Origin: Bradyrhizobium sp.
GTDB taxonomy: Bacteria; Pseudomonadota; Alphaproteobacteria; Rhizobiales; Xanthobacteraceae
Assembly: GCA_028290165.1 (NCBI GenBank)
Contig: JAQGKJ010000762.1
Span: 1-13,819 of the forward strand
DNA: 13,819 nt
Direction of reading: 5' to 3'
Part shown: in pieces, positions 7,149 to 13,819 of the stretch
Layout of the letters: every line of letters begins with the position of its first letter
Numbering within the stretch: position 1 is the stretch's first letter
Notes under the pieces: generated by a model
The model's input: the letters and a program-made list of their open reading frames with translations, nothing else
Databases searched by the model: none
What the model was told of the DNA's origin: nothing
Made by a program: the position numbers and the translations under genes

Positions 7149-8342
7149 TTAAGCGGCTGCAACCGCCTCGCGCCGGGCGATTGATGAACGGATCAGGCGG
7201 TTCGCGTCGGTCAGATGAACCAGACGCCCCGCGGCGATGACGGCGACGACGCGCGGCCGCAACGGCACACCGTCATCGACGAGGACGATATCGGCACGAT
7301 ATCCCTTCGCCAGAATTCCGCGATCCGAAAGACCCGCAGCCCCGGCCGGCGCCGCCGAAATCAAGTTCCACGCCTTGGGAAGCGGCAGCACGCCATCGGC
7401 GGCGAGGCGGAAGGCGGCCAATAGCTGCGCCGGATAGTAATAGTCAGATGCGAGGATTGAGCATAAGCCCTTGGCGATCATGTCGGCCGCCTTGGTCCAT
7501 CCGGTATGGCTGCCGCCGCGCACGACATTGGGCGCGCCGAATACAATGAAGTCGCCGCCTTCGGCGGCGGCGCGCGCGGTTTCCTCGTTGACCGGGAATT
7601 CGGCGATGCCGACGCCCATGGCGCGAAACGCCTCGCGCATGTCGGGACTATCGTCGTCATGCGACAGCATCCGGACCCCTGCGTTCCGCGCAGTGTCCGC
7701 CAGCCGTGCGATGGATGCCGGAACGTCGTGAGCGCGAGAGACGACGCGCTCCACCAGGCCATCAAACGCCTCGCTCGAAAGACCCGTTCGCTCCACCATC
7801 TGAGCTCGTTTTCGCGGCCTCGCAAGACTGGAAATCGTGGAGTCCATGTGGTCGTTGAAGGCGAACAGATCGATGCGTCCGTCGGACAGCCACTCCCTGA
7901 TTTCGGTCTCGGCATCGAGATTGTAGGTCTCATGGCGCAGATGGAAGCGGGTGTCGGCCGCCAGTTGCGGTTTCAGGGTCTCGATGGCTTCGAGCAACCG
8001 CCTTGCGTTGTCGCCGCTTCGTAACCCGGGCTCCCAGGACCACGTCGTGGCGTGAAAGACTGTGGTGATGCCGTTGCCTATCGCCTGCCGATCGCTGTCG
8101 ACCAGCGCCACATCGACGGGAAAACCGACACCGGGGCGCGGCATCAGCTGCCGCTCGAACGCGTCGCCATGCAGATCGACGATGCCCGGCAGCACCTTCA
8201 GGCCGCTTGCATCGAGGCCTAATGAACCGCGTCCGTGGTCTACACCCACCGCGCTGATTTCACCGGCCGCGATCCGCAGCGAGCATTCACTGAAATCTGT
8301 TCCGAGAAGGGCCCGGCCGCCGTCAATGAAAATGTCCGTCAC
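7149..8342 (-). CDS. phnM: PhnM, ribose-1-methylphosphonate 5-triphosphate diphosphatase
   Basis: PhnM is a cytoplasmic amidohydrolase-fold enzyme that removes pyrophosphate from alpha-D-ribose 1-(alkylphosphonate) 5-triphosphate, giving the substrate of the PhnJ C-P lyase. The 397-residue protein has the family's expected length and metal-site motifs in order: [14 protein letters not shown] (H58, D60), FHLRHET (H137), [15 protein letters not shown] (H228) and [10 protein letters not shown] (D300). The start codon is GTG at 8342; it overlaps the TGA of the upstream acyltransferase as GTGA, a coupled arrangement that supports this start. It belongs to a left-facing operon of acyltransferase, phnM and DUF1045 gene, apart from the main phnG operon. 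Nothing in the protein looks broken. Confidence 0.95.
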   Translation of the reverse strand: MTDIFIDGGRALLGTDFSECSLRIAAGEISAVGVDHGRGSLGLDASGLKVLPGIVDLHGDAFERQLMPRPGVGFPVDVALVDSDRQAIGNGITTVFHATTWSWEPGLRSGDNARRLLEAIETLKPQLAADTRFHLRHETYNLDAETEIREWLSDGRIDLFAFNDHMDSTISSLARPRKRAQMVERTGLSSEAFDGLVERVVSRAHDVPASIARLADTARNAGVRMLSHDDDSPDMREAFRAMGVGIAEFPVNEETARAAAEGGDFIVFGAPNVVRGGSHTGWTKAADMIAKGLCSILASDYYYPAQLLAAFRLAADGVLPLPKAWNLISAAPAGAAGLSDRGILAKGYRADIVLVDDGVPLRPRVVAVIAAGRLVHLTDANRLIRSSIARREAVAAA

Positions 8343-9007
8343 GATGCCGCACTTCGCTTTGGGAGGGATGAACGGCCGGCGATGCCTGCAGCCTCATACT
8401 TTTCAAGGAAATCCTCGACCGGAAGTTTCCGGAAATCGGGCAACGCCCGGCGCAGGGCTGCGTGATCCCAGTCCCACCATGCAAGCGCCGCCAGGCGGTC
8501 GGTCGCGGCTTCGGGAAACCGCCGTTTGATGGCCCGCGCCGGATTTCCCGCGACGATGGTGTAGGCCGGGACGTCCCTGGTCACGATGGCGCCGGCCGCA
8601 ATCACCGCGCCGGTGCCGACGTTGCGGCCAGGCAGCACGATGGCACCGTGTCCGATCCAGACGTCGTGGCCGACATGGACGCGCTTGCCCCGCCGCCATT
8701 CGAAGAATTCGGCCTCGTCGCTCTCGCCTTGAAAATAGGCGCTGGCGCGATAGGTGAAGTGCGCTTGGGAAGCCCGCTGCATCGGATGATTGCCGGGATT
8801 GATCCGGGTCATGGCCGCGATCGAGCAGAACTTTCCGATCGATGTATAGGTGATCTGCGCGTCGTTCACGATGTAGGAATAGTCGTCCATCGTCACCTCC
8901 TGCAGGATGGTGCGCGCGCCGACCTCACAATAGGCGCCGAGCCGGGTGTCCTGCAGTTTGGCCGATGGATCGACGGTCGGTTCAACCGAAAGCATCTTGC
9001 CGGCCAT
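8339..9007 (-). CDS. Phosphonate-associated hexapeptide-repeat acyltransferase
   Basis: The 222-residue protein is a left-handed beta-helix acyltransferase of the CatB/xenobiotic acetyltransferase type. Hexapeptide repeats surround [20 protein letters not shown] and [18 protein letters not shown], and the putative catalytic histidine H74 lies in NPGNHPMQ. Proteins of this type recur in phn operons as the 'phosphonate metabolism transferase hexapeptide' family, but their substrate is unknown. An aminoalkylphosphonate is a reasonable guess by analogy with PhnO, which is a different fold. I chose ATG 9007 (GGGA about 10 bp upstream); a TTG at 9019 would add four residues and an ATG at 8995 would remove four. 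It leads the operon and its stop overlaps the phnM GTG. A three-unit Pho box lies about 60 bp upstream. Confidence 0.85.
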   Translation of the reverse strand: MAGKMLSVEPTVDPSAKLQDTRLGAYCEVGARTILQEVTMDDYSYIVNDAQITYTSIGKFCSIAAMTRINPGNHPMQRASQAHFTYRASAYFQGESDEAEFFEWRRGKRVHVGHDVWIGHGAIVLPGRNVGTGAVIAAGAIVTRDVPAYTIVAGNPARAIKRRFPEAATDRLAALAWWDWDHAALRRALPDFRKLPVEDFLEKYEAAGIAGRSSLPKRSAAS

Positions 9008-9065
9008 GCGCGTTCCCAACAGCGATCCAGATGATCCAGAAGACCGCAGGTCATCGACGGGATCG

Positions 9066-9094
9066 ATGACAACGTCATGACAATCAGATGACGC
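9066..9094 (-). promoter_or_regulatory. Three-unit Pho box for the acyltransferase-phnM operon
   Basis: Read on the - strand, GCGTCAT (9094-9088), TTGTCAT (9083-9077) and TTGTCAT (9072-9066) repeat with an exact 11-bp period and 4-bp spacers. They match the PhoB half-site CTGTCAT at 5, 6 and 6 of 7 bases. A poor -10 candidate (GATGAC, 9055-9050) begins 10 bp downstream, which is the usual spacing for PhoB-activated promoters. Confidence 0.75.
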
Positions 9095-9132
9095 TCACGG
9101 AGCCGTGGACATCGGGGTGCAGCGCAGCGCGG

Positions 9133-9150
9133 CTGTCACACAACTGTAAA
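9133..9150 (+). promoter_or_regulatory. Pho box for the phnCDE operon
   Basis: CTGTCAC (9133-9139) and CTGTAAA (9144-9150) form two PhoB half-sites separated by ACAA, matching 11 of 14 bases of CTGTCAT-N4-CTGTCAT. The site ends 47 bp before the phnC ATG. A weak -10 candidate, TAGCCA (9161-9166), starts 10 bp downstream. Confidence 0.7.
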
Positions 9151-9197
9151 GTCCAGACGTTAGCCATGATTAGTTGCGACGGGTTCTGGAGCATTGC

Positions 9198-10013
9198 ATG
9201 CTGGTGGTGGAAGGTTTGACGTGCCGTTTCGGCACAAAAGCCGCGGTCGACAATGCATCGTTCTCCGTTGCGCCCGGTGGCTTTGTCGGGGTGATCGGCC
9301 GGTCCGGCGCCGGCAAGTCGACGCTGCTGCGGATGATCAATCGCCTTGCCCCGCCCACCGAGGGCCGGATTCTCTACAACGGCATCGATGTCACGGCCTT
9401 GCGCGGCAGGGAGCTGCGGCAATGGCGTGCCCGTTCGGCGATGATCTTTCAGCAGTTCAATCTGGTAGGCCGGCTCGATGTCCTGACCAACGTGCTGATG
9501 GGACGCATCTCGGAAATTCCGGCGTGGCGGTCGCTGACCCAGCTCTGGCCCGAGCAGGACGTCGCCGTTGCGATGTCGGCGCTGGAGCAGTTCGATATGG
9601 CGTCATTGGCGGCGCAGCGTGCCGATCAGCTCTCAGGCGGCCAGCAGCAGCGCGTCGCGATTGCCCGCGCGCTGGTTCAGGAGCCCGACATCATCCTCGC
9701 CGACGAGCCGATCGCCTCGCTCGATCCCCGCAACACCCGCATCGTGATGGATGCGCTGCTGCGCATCAACAAGCATTTCGGCATCACCGTGATCTGCAAC
9801 CTGCATTCGCTCGATCTGGCGCGCAGCTATTGCGACCGCCTGATCGGGATGGCGTCGGGCCGCATCGTGTTTGACGGCCTGCCTGCGACCCTGACCGAAC
9901 ATATCGCGCGCGAGCTCTACGATCTCGAGGCCAACGAGGTGATGGGTATCCCGGCGGGGCAGGGTCCCGGCGATTCGAGAATTCCGGCTCTCGGCACGGC
10001 TGCGGCGGCCTGA
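9198..10013 (+). CDS. phnC: PhnC, phosphonate ABC transporter ATPase
   Basis: The 271-residue ATPase has Walker [10 protein letters not shown] (residues 34-42), the signature LSGGQQQR (145-152) and Walker B IILADEP (165-171), followed by SLDP and a switch histidine in CNLHSLD. This is the full set for an active importer ATPase. PhnC powers uptake of phosphonates with PhnD and the PhnE permeases. I chose ATG 9198 because GGAG (9188-9191) precedes it by 6 bp and the protein then begins at the standard [11 protein letters not shown] strand; an in-frame TTG at 9174 lacks support. The gene opens the right-facing phnCDE1E2 operon and is divergent from the acyltransferase operon, with a Pho box in the spacer. 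Confidence 0.95.
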   Translation: MLVVEGLTCRFGTKAAVDNASFSVAPGGFVGVIGRSGAGKSTLLRMINRLAPPTEGRILYNGIDVTALRGRELRQWRARSAMIFQQFNLVGRLDVLTNVLMGRISEIPAWRSLTQLWPEQDVAVAMSALEQFDMASLAAQRADQLSGGQQQRVAIARALVQEPDIILADEPIASLDPRNTRIVMDALLRINKHFGITVICNLHSLDLARSYCDRLIGMASGRIVFDGLPATLTEHIARELYDLEANEVMGIPAGQGPGDSRIPALGTAAAA

Positions 10014-10087
10014 GTACCTGCCTCCCATTGCCACTCCCGTTCTGCGCACACGGCAAGCCATCGACTTCAACAGCAAAAGAGGGCCTC

Positions 10088-11020
10088 ATGATCAATCGTC
10101 GAACACTTATCGCAAGCGCAGCCGTGCTGGCGTTCACCGCGTCAGCCGCGTCCGCCCAGGACTGGAAGACAAAGTACCCCGAGATCACCTTCGCGGTGGT
10201 GCCCGCGGAGAACGCCTCGGGCGTGACCGAGCGCTTCACCCCGTTTGTGGCCTACCTGTCGAAGGAACTCGGGATCAAGGTCAATCTGCGCATCGCCAAC
10301 GACTATGCGGCCGTCATCGAGGGCCAGCGTGCCGGCAATATCCAGCTCGCCTATTACGGCCCGGCGTCGTTCTCGCGTGCCCGCCTGACCGGGGTCAAAA
10401 CCGATGCGTTCGTGATCGACGTCAATGCCGACGGCACCAAGGGCTACTATTCGGTGTTTTACGTGCTGGCCAAGAGCCCCTACAAGCAGCTCAGCGACTT
10501 GAAGGGCAAGAATCTCGGCCTGGTCGATCCCAATTCGACGTCCGGCAACAACATGCCGCGCTTCAAGATGAACCAGATGGGCGTCGACCCCGATTCATTT
10601 TTCGCGCAGGTGGTTTTCACCGGCAGTCATGAAAACGCGGTGCTGGCGCTGGCGCAGGGTACGGTGGACGTTGCCGCCAATTGGTGGAACGCGGAAGACG
10701 ATTCCAACCTGACGCGGATGCTTTCCAAGAACATGGTCAAGACCAGCGACGGCACGCCGTTGAAGAAGGAAGATTTCCGCGTCATCGTCAAATCGGACCT
10801 CATCATCAACTCGCCCTATGCCTATCTCAGCGATCTGCCCGAAGACATGAAGGCCGCGATCAAGCAGGCGTTCCTCGATGCGCCCCAGAAGGACAAGGAC
10901 GCCTTCAAAAAACTCTCCGACGGCAAGAACCTGCCATGGCAGACGATCATCAACGAGGACTACAACAAGACCATCGAGCTGATCAAATTCGTCGACAATT
11001 TGCGCAAGAAGGCGTCCTGA
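10088..11020 (+). CDS. phnD: PhnD, periplasmic phosphonate-binding protein
   Basis: PhnD captures phosphonates in the periplasm and delivers them to the PhnE permeases. The ATG at 10088 follows GAGGG and opens a typical signal peptide with likely cleavage after ASA (residue 23), giving a 310-residue precursor. Family features are TFAVVPAENASGVTERF at the mature start, QLAYYGPASF, LGLVDPNSTSGNN and VFTGSHENAV, which correspond to ligand-pocket loops of E. coli PhnD. Seventy-four bases separate it from phnC, and nothing notable is seen in that gap. A hairpin terminator follows the gene, so PhnD is probably made in excess over the permeases, as is common for binding proteins. Confidence 0.95.
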   Translation: MINRRTLIASAAVLAFTASAASAQDWKTKYPEITFAVVPAENASGVTERFTPFVAYLSKELGIKVNLRIANDYAAVIEGQRAGNIQLAYYGPASFSRARLTGVKTDAFVIDVNADGTKGYYSVFYVLAKSPYKQLSDLKGKNLGLVDPNSTSGNNMPRFKMNQMGVDPDSFFAQVVFTGSHENAVLALAQGTVDVAANWWNAEDDSNLTRMLSKNMVKTSDGTPLKKEDFRVIVKSDLIINSPYAYLSDLPEDMKAAIKQAFLDAPQKDKDAFKKLSDGKNLPWQTIINEDYNKTIELIKFVDNLRKKAS

Positions 11021-11040
11021 TCGGACGGGATGACACTTGA

Positions 11041-11065
11041 GCCGGGTCCCGCGGCCCGGCTTTTT
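11041..11065 (+). terminator. Hairpin terminator/attenuator between phnD and phnE1
   Basis: GCCGGG (11041-11046) pairs with CCCGGC (11055-11060), extended inward by one T-G and one C-G pair, and is followed by TTTTTCGTTT. It lies in the 78-bp gap of an otherwise continuous operon, so partial read-through to phnE is expected. Confidence 0.7.
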
Positions 11066-11098
11066 CGTTTGTCCTGATGCCGCTGAAATAAAGATGTC

Positions 11099-11982
11099 AT
11101 GACCATCGCCGTCACAATCCTTCCCGATCAGCAGCTCGTCGCGTTCAATGCTGCCTATCGCAAGGCGGTTGCGCGCAAGCGCCTGCGTGTTTTCCTGGGT
11201 GCGAGCGTGTTTTTCGCAGCTCTCGCGCTGGCCTCGGTCGGCGCCGAGGTGAATCTGCGGACCTTCTTCACCCACTTCGGAAACTTCGTCAGCTATTTCA
11301 ATCGTATCCTGACGCTCGAGGACGGCAGCCGGGTCTGGACCAATATCGCCGAATGGCTCTGGGGTTTTAGGAAATGGTCACTATTGCTGGGCGAGACCAT
11401 CCTGATCAGCTATGTCGGCACCGTGTCGGGCGCCGTGCTCGCCTTTGCGCTCAATTTTCTGGCCGCGGAAAACACCGCGCCTGCAGCCTGGCTGCGCTTC
11501 GCCGTCAAGCGCTTGATGGATTCTGCCGCACGGTTCCCGATATCGTCTTCGCGCTGATCTTCGTGATCGCATTTGGTCTCGGTCCAATGGCGGGCGTTCT
11601 CGCCATTACGATCCATTCCATCGGCGCGCTCGGCAAGCAATATCTGGAGATCGTCGAGAACATCGACATGAAGCCGGTGGAAGGGGTGCGATCCACCGGC
11701 GCCAGCTGGGTATCGTGCATGCGGTTTGCGGTTCTGCCGCAGGTGGCGGCGGGATTTGCCAGCTACACCCTGCTGCGCTTTGAAATTAACGTGCGCGGCG
11801 CTTCGGTGATGGGGTTTGTCGGCGCCGGCGGCATCGGGCAGGAACTGGTGGTGGCAATCCGCAAGTTCTATTACTCCGATGTCAGCGCGATCCTGCTCCT
11901 GATCGTTCTGACGGTTTTCGTCATCGATATCGGCACCGGATGGATACGCGGGCGGTTGTTCGGCAAGGACCGGCACGCATGA
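11099..11982 (+). pseudogene. phnE: phnE1, phosphonate ABC transporter permease, frameshifted
   Basis: Two frames together make a normal PhnE permease. The first (from ATG 11099) contains VFLGASVFFAALALASVG and GETILISYVGTVSGAVLAFALNFL and runs to RLMDSA, then leaves the family pattern and stops at 11557. From about 11527 the next frame continues RTVPDIVFALIFVIAFGLGPMAGVLAI, then the EAA loop EGVRSTGASWVSCMRFAVLPQ and a last membrane helix, ending at 11982. The join SA-RTVPD is exactly the expected protein, so one base appears to be missing near 11525-11527. Adding one base would make 885 bp, or 294 residues. The alternatives are a sequencing or assembly error, a true mutation, or -1 recoding; no slippery heptamer is present. 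Its end overlaps phnE2 (ATGA). The ribosome site is weak. Confidence 0.85.
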
Positions 11983-12827
11983 GCAAACTGCCAACACCCG
12001 ATTCCGACGGCCTGCACGCGCGGTATCCGGCGGTGTTCGACAGGCCGTTGTCCGCCCGGCTTGCGATGCCACTGATGCTGCTTGGCGCATTCGGTATTTT
12101 CGTACTTGGCCTGGGTCATCTCGGCTTCTCGCCGGCGCGGATGCTGGCAGGTCTGCACCAGCTCGGCTGGATCACGATGATGATGATCCCGCCCGATCCC
12201 GGCTCCTCGCTCCCACTCTATCTGGGAGCATTGGGCGAAACGCTGTCGATTGCGCTGTTGGGCACCACGCTCGCCGCGTTGTTTGCGCTGCCGGTCAGCC
12301 TGCTGGCGGCAAAGAACATCGTGCCCTCGAACATTTTCCGCTTTCCTGTTCGCCGATTCCTCGATTCGATCCGCGGCGTCGACACGCTGATCTGGGCGCT
12401 GGTCTGGATCAACGTCGTCGGTCTCGGGCCCTTTGCCGGGGTGCTGGCGATCGCGGTGTCGGATTTCGGCGCGTTCGGAAAACTGTTTTCCGAGGCGATC
12501 GAGGCTGCGGACAAGAAGCAGGTCGAGGGTATCCGGGCGTCCGGCGGCAATGCGCTGCACGAAATCCGCTTTGGCCTGATGCCGCAGGTATTGCCTGTGA
12601 TCGCAGGCCAGGTGCTCTATTTCATCGAATCGAACACGCGCTCGGCGACCATCATCGGCATCGTCGGCGCCGGCGGCATCGGCCTGCAACTGGCCGAGCA
12701 AATTCGCGTGCTGGAATGGCAGAAGGTCTCGTTCCTGATCCTGATGATTTTGGTGGCGGTTGCCGGGATCGACTGGATTTCGAGCAAGCTCCGTTTTGCC
12801 ATCATCGGGCGGCGCGCGGTCGTCTGA
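11979..12827 (+). CDS. phnE: PhnE2, phosphonate ABC transporter permease
   Basis: The 282-residue inner-membrane permease is intact. It has a first membrane helix around LAMPLMLLGAFGIFVLGLG, a core ETLSIALLGTTLAALFALPVSLLAAKN, then TLIWALVWINVVGLGPFAGVLAIA and the EAA coupling loop EGIRASGGNALHEIRFGLMPQ, through which PhnC contacts it. A C-terminal helix ends it. I chose ATG 11979 because it overlaps the phnE1 stop (ATGA) and follows AAGGA (11965-11969). Tandem phnE genes are common in rhizobia, where the two products probably form a heterodimer. With phnE1 broken here, a PhnE2 homodimer might still work, but that is speculation. It is convergent with phnF, only 7 bp away. Confidence 0.93.
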   Translation: MSKLPTPDSDGLHARYPAVFDRPLSARLAMPLMLLGAFGIFVLGLGHLGFSPARMLAGLHQLGWITMMMIPPDPGSSLPLYLGALGETLSIALLGTTLAALFALPVSLLAAKNIVPSNIFRFPVRRFLDSIRGVDTLIWALVWINVVGLGPFAGVLAIAVSDFGAFGKLFSEAIEAADKKQVEGIRASGGNALHEIRFGLMPQVLPVIAGQVLYFIESNTRSATIIGIVGAGGIGLQLAEQIRVLEWQKVSFLILMILVAVAGIDWISSKLRFAIIGRRAVV

Positions 12828-12834
12828 CGCGCGG

Positions 12835-13563
12835 CTAAGGACTCTCCACCAGGAATTCGACGCGCTCGGCGGCAAAGCGCGCGTGAGTCGCCAGCAGCGG
12901 CCTGCCGTCAGCATCGACATCGGTGCTGTCGACCACAAGGATAGGACGGCCGAGCGCAAGGTCGAGCTGCGCTGCGTCGGTCGCATCCACGATACCGGCT
13001 GTGACGCGGGTCGAAGCCCGGCGATAGTCGCGAATCCCATAATGTGCCAACAATTTGGTCGTCGAGCGCACTCGCTCATAAATGCGGCCGGCTTCGGGAA
13101 AGCGTTCCGCGGAAAACCAGGTGGTGCCGACGCAAATCGGGATGCGGTCGGCCAGCCTCAGCGCTTCGATCCGGATTAGTGGCGCGCCGATCTTCAAGGC
13201 CAGCTGGCGCGCCAGATCGCGCGTCGCAGGCTCTTCGGAAGCGCCGATCAGCTGGCCGCGCGGTTCGCGGCCGCCCGCGCCGACGATCTCGGAAAATCTT
13301 GTGCGCGAACGCAGCGGATAGGCGATGCGCTGCGCCTCCACGTAGGTGCCGCTGCCCCGCTCGGCGCGCACCAGGCCGCGCTCGGCGAGCGTCGCCAGCG
13401 CCCGGCGGACGGTATGGCGGTTGACGCGATAGCTCTCGGCGATCTCGATCTCGCCAGGCAGCTTTTCGCCCGCGGCAAAACTGCCGCTAGCGATGGCGCG
13501 CTCGATCCCGTCGGCGACCTGTCGCCACAATGCCACGCCGGAGGCTGCGTCTTGCATGCTCAC
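12835..13563 (-). CDS. phnF: PhnF, GntR-family phosphonate operon regulator
   Basis: The 242-residue protein has an N-terminal GntR winged helix (about residues 12-75: LPGEIEIAESYRVNRHTVRRAL, then ERGSGTYV) and a C-terminal UTRA ligand-binding domain (about 95-238). This is the HutC/PhnF subfamily layout. Such proteins normally repress the adjacent phn operon and release DNA on binding a small ligand; the ligand is not known here. The start could be GTG 13563 or ATG 13557, two residues later; neither has a good ribosome site. It lies alone on the - strand, divergent from phnG across a 116-bp spacer that contains a perfect inverted repeat, its likely operator. Its stop faces the phnE2 stop with no room for a terminator. 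Confidence 0.9.
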   Translation of the reverse strand: MSMQDAASGVALWRQVADGIERAIASGSFAAGEKLPGEIEIAESYRVNRHTVRRALATLAERGLVRAERGSGTYVEAQRIAYPLRSRTRFSEIVGAGGREPRGQLIGASEEPATRDLARQLALKIGAPLIRIEALRLADRIPICVGTTWFSAERFPEAGRIYERVRSTTKLLAHYGIRDYRRASTRVTAGIVDATDAAQLDLALGRPILVVDSTDVDADGRPLLATHARFAAERVEFLVESP

Positions 13564-13603
13564 GGCGTGGGACGCCTAACGACGGGCATCGGAAATCATC
13601 CTT

Positions 13604-13621
13604 TTGTCACGAAACAGTCAT
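13604..13621 (+). promoter_or_regulatory. Pho box of the phnG (C-P lyase) operon
   Basis: TTGTCAC (13604-13610) and CAGTCAT (13615-13621) are separated by GAAA, matching 11 of 14 bases of the PhoB box. The -10-like TATCAA (13632-13637) starts 10 bp downstream, exactly the spacing of known Pho promoters, and would place the transcript start near 13644, about 36 bp before the phnG ATG. Confidence 0.75.
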
Positions 13622-13632
13622 GGCGTTCTACT

Positions 13633-13664
13633 ATCAAGTTGTCTAGTATCATAGACAACTTGAT
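13633..13664. promoter_or_regulatory. Perfect inverted repeat, probable PhnF operator
   Basis: ATCAAGTTGTCTA (13633-13645) and its exact complement TAGACAACTTGAT (13652-13664) flank a 6-bp centre, GTATCA. The repeat overlaps the predicted -10 box and start point of phnG and lies 70 bp from the phnF start. GntR-family dimers bind such palindromes, so repression of phnG by PhnF is the natural reading. It is not a terminator: it is AT-rich and has no T run after it. Confidence 0.75.
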
Positions 13665-13679
13665 TCCGGCAAGACCGAT

Positions 13680-13819
13680 ATGATCGCGACAGGCGAAAAC
13701 GGCAAACGGGCGCGGCGCCAGGCCGCGATGGCGGTGCTCGCGCATTCCGACGCGGCTGACATTGCCGGGCGTCTCGATGCCATCGCGGCGCCCGCTTACG
13801 AAAACCTGCGCGAGCCGGA
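13680..13819 (+). CDS. phnG: PhnG, C-P lyase core complex subunit (3' truncated)
   Basis: Only the first 46 residues are in the window. They contain RQAAMAVLAHSDAADIAGRLDAI, which closely follows the start of known PhnG proteins (compare SVLAHSQPAELAARL in E. coli). PhnG is part of the PhnGHIJ core that, with PhnI, couples the phosphonate to ATP-derived ribose before the carbon-phosphorus bond is cut. I use ATG 13680 as the start; the ribosome site is weak. It is the first gene of a right-facing operon whose rest (expected phnHIJKL) lies outside. Upstream control by a Pho box and the probable PhnF operator is described separately. Confidence 0.92.
   Translation, partial: MIATGENGKRARRQAAMAVLAHSDAADIAGRLDAIAAPAYENLREP

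Noticed and set aside
11516..11535. Programmed -1 ribosomal frameshifting in phnE1
   Set aside because: The junction T-TCT-GCC does not form an X-XXY-YYZ slippery heptamer, so I treat it as a mutation or sequence error.
1..13819. Search for CRISPR arrays, tRNA/rRNA genes, transposases and integrase sites
   Set aside because: No regularly spaced repeats, cloverleaf-like genes, transposase motifs or flanking target duplications were seen by eye.

Overview
The window looks like the chromosome of a GC-rich alphaproteobacterium, most likely Bradyrhizobium or a close relative in the Nitrobacteraceae. This rests on codon use, the rhizobial style of the phosphonate (phn) cluster, and the form of the type II secretion genes. 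No 16S rRNA or other phylogenetic marker is present, so the genus is an inference.

Layout. (1) Bases 1-1615 hold the end of a type II secretion (T2SS) operon on the + strand: a GspL/PilN-like C-terminus cut by the window edge, gspM, and a GspN/GspC-like protein, each start overlapping the previous stop as ATGA. A short prepilin peptidase (gspO-like) runs towards them on the - strand, and the two stop codons overlap. (2) Bases 2191-6340 hold two divergent, secreted phosphoesterases of the phospholipase C/acid phosphatase superfamily, sharing a 382-bp intergenic region that contains a Pho-box-like element. (3) Bases 6430-13819 hold a phosphonate uptake and C-P lyase locus. A left-facing operon carries a hexapeptide acyltransferase, phnM and a DUF1045 2H phosphoesterase. 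A right-facing operon carries phnC, phnD, phnE1 and phnE2. phnF is a lone left-facing repressor gene, and phnG begins the C-P lyase operon and runs off the right edge.

How it fits together. The region reads as a phosphorus-scavenging island. Secreted phosphoesterases would release phosphate from organic esters outside the cytoplasm. PhnCDE would import phosphonates, and the C-P lyase (phnG onwards, with PhnM) would break them down. Pho-box-like direct repeats with the expected 11-bp period lie upstream of the acyltransferase operon (three units), phnC, phnG and the right-hand phosphoesterase, which suggests common PhoB control. phnG additionally has a perfect 13+13-bp inverted repeat over its predicted promoter, which is the likely PhnF operator.

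Most notable points: phnE1 is broken by a one-base frameshift; the phnF-phnG spacer appears to combine PhoB activation with PhnF repression; a three-unit Pho box sits back-to-back with the phnC Pho box; and a 2H phosphoesterase of unproven function sits directly behind phnM. I did not find a clearly new defence, mobile or RNA-based system.
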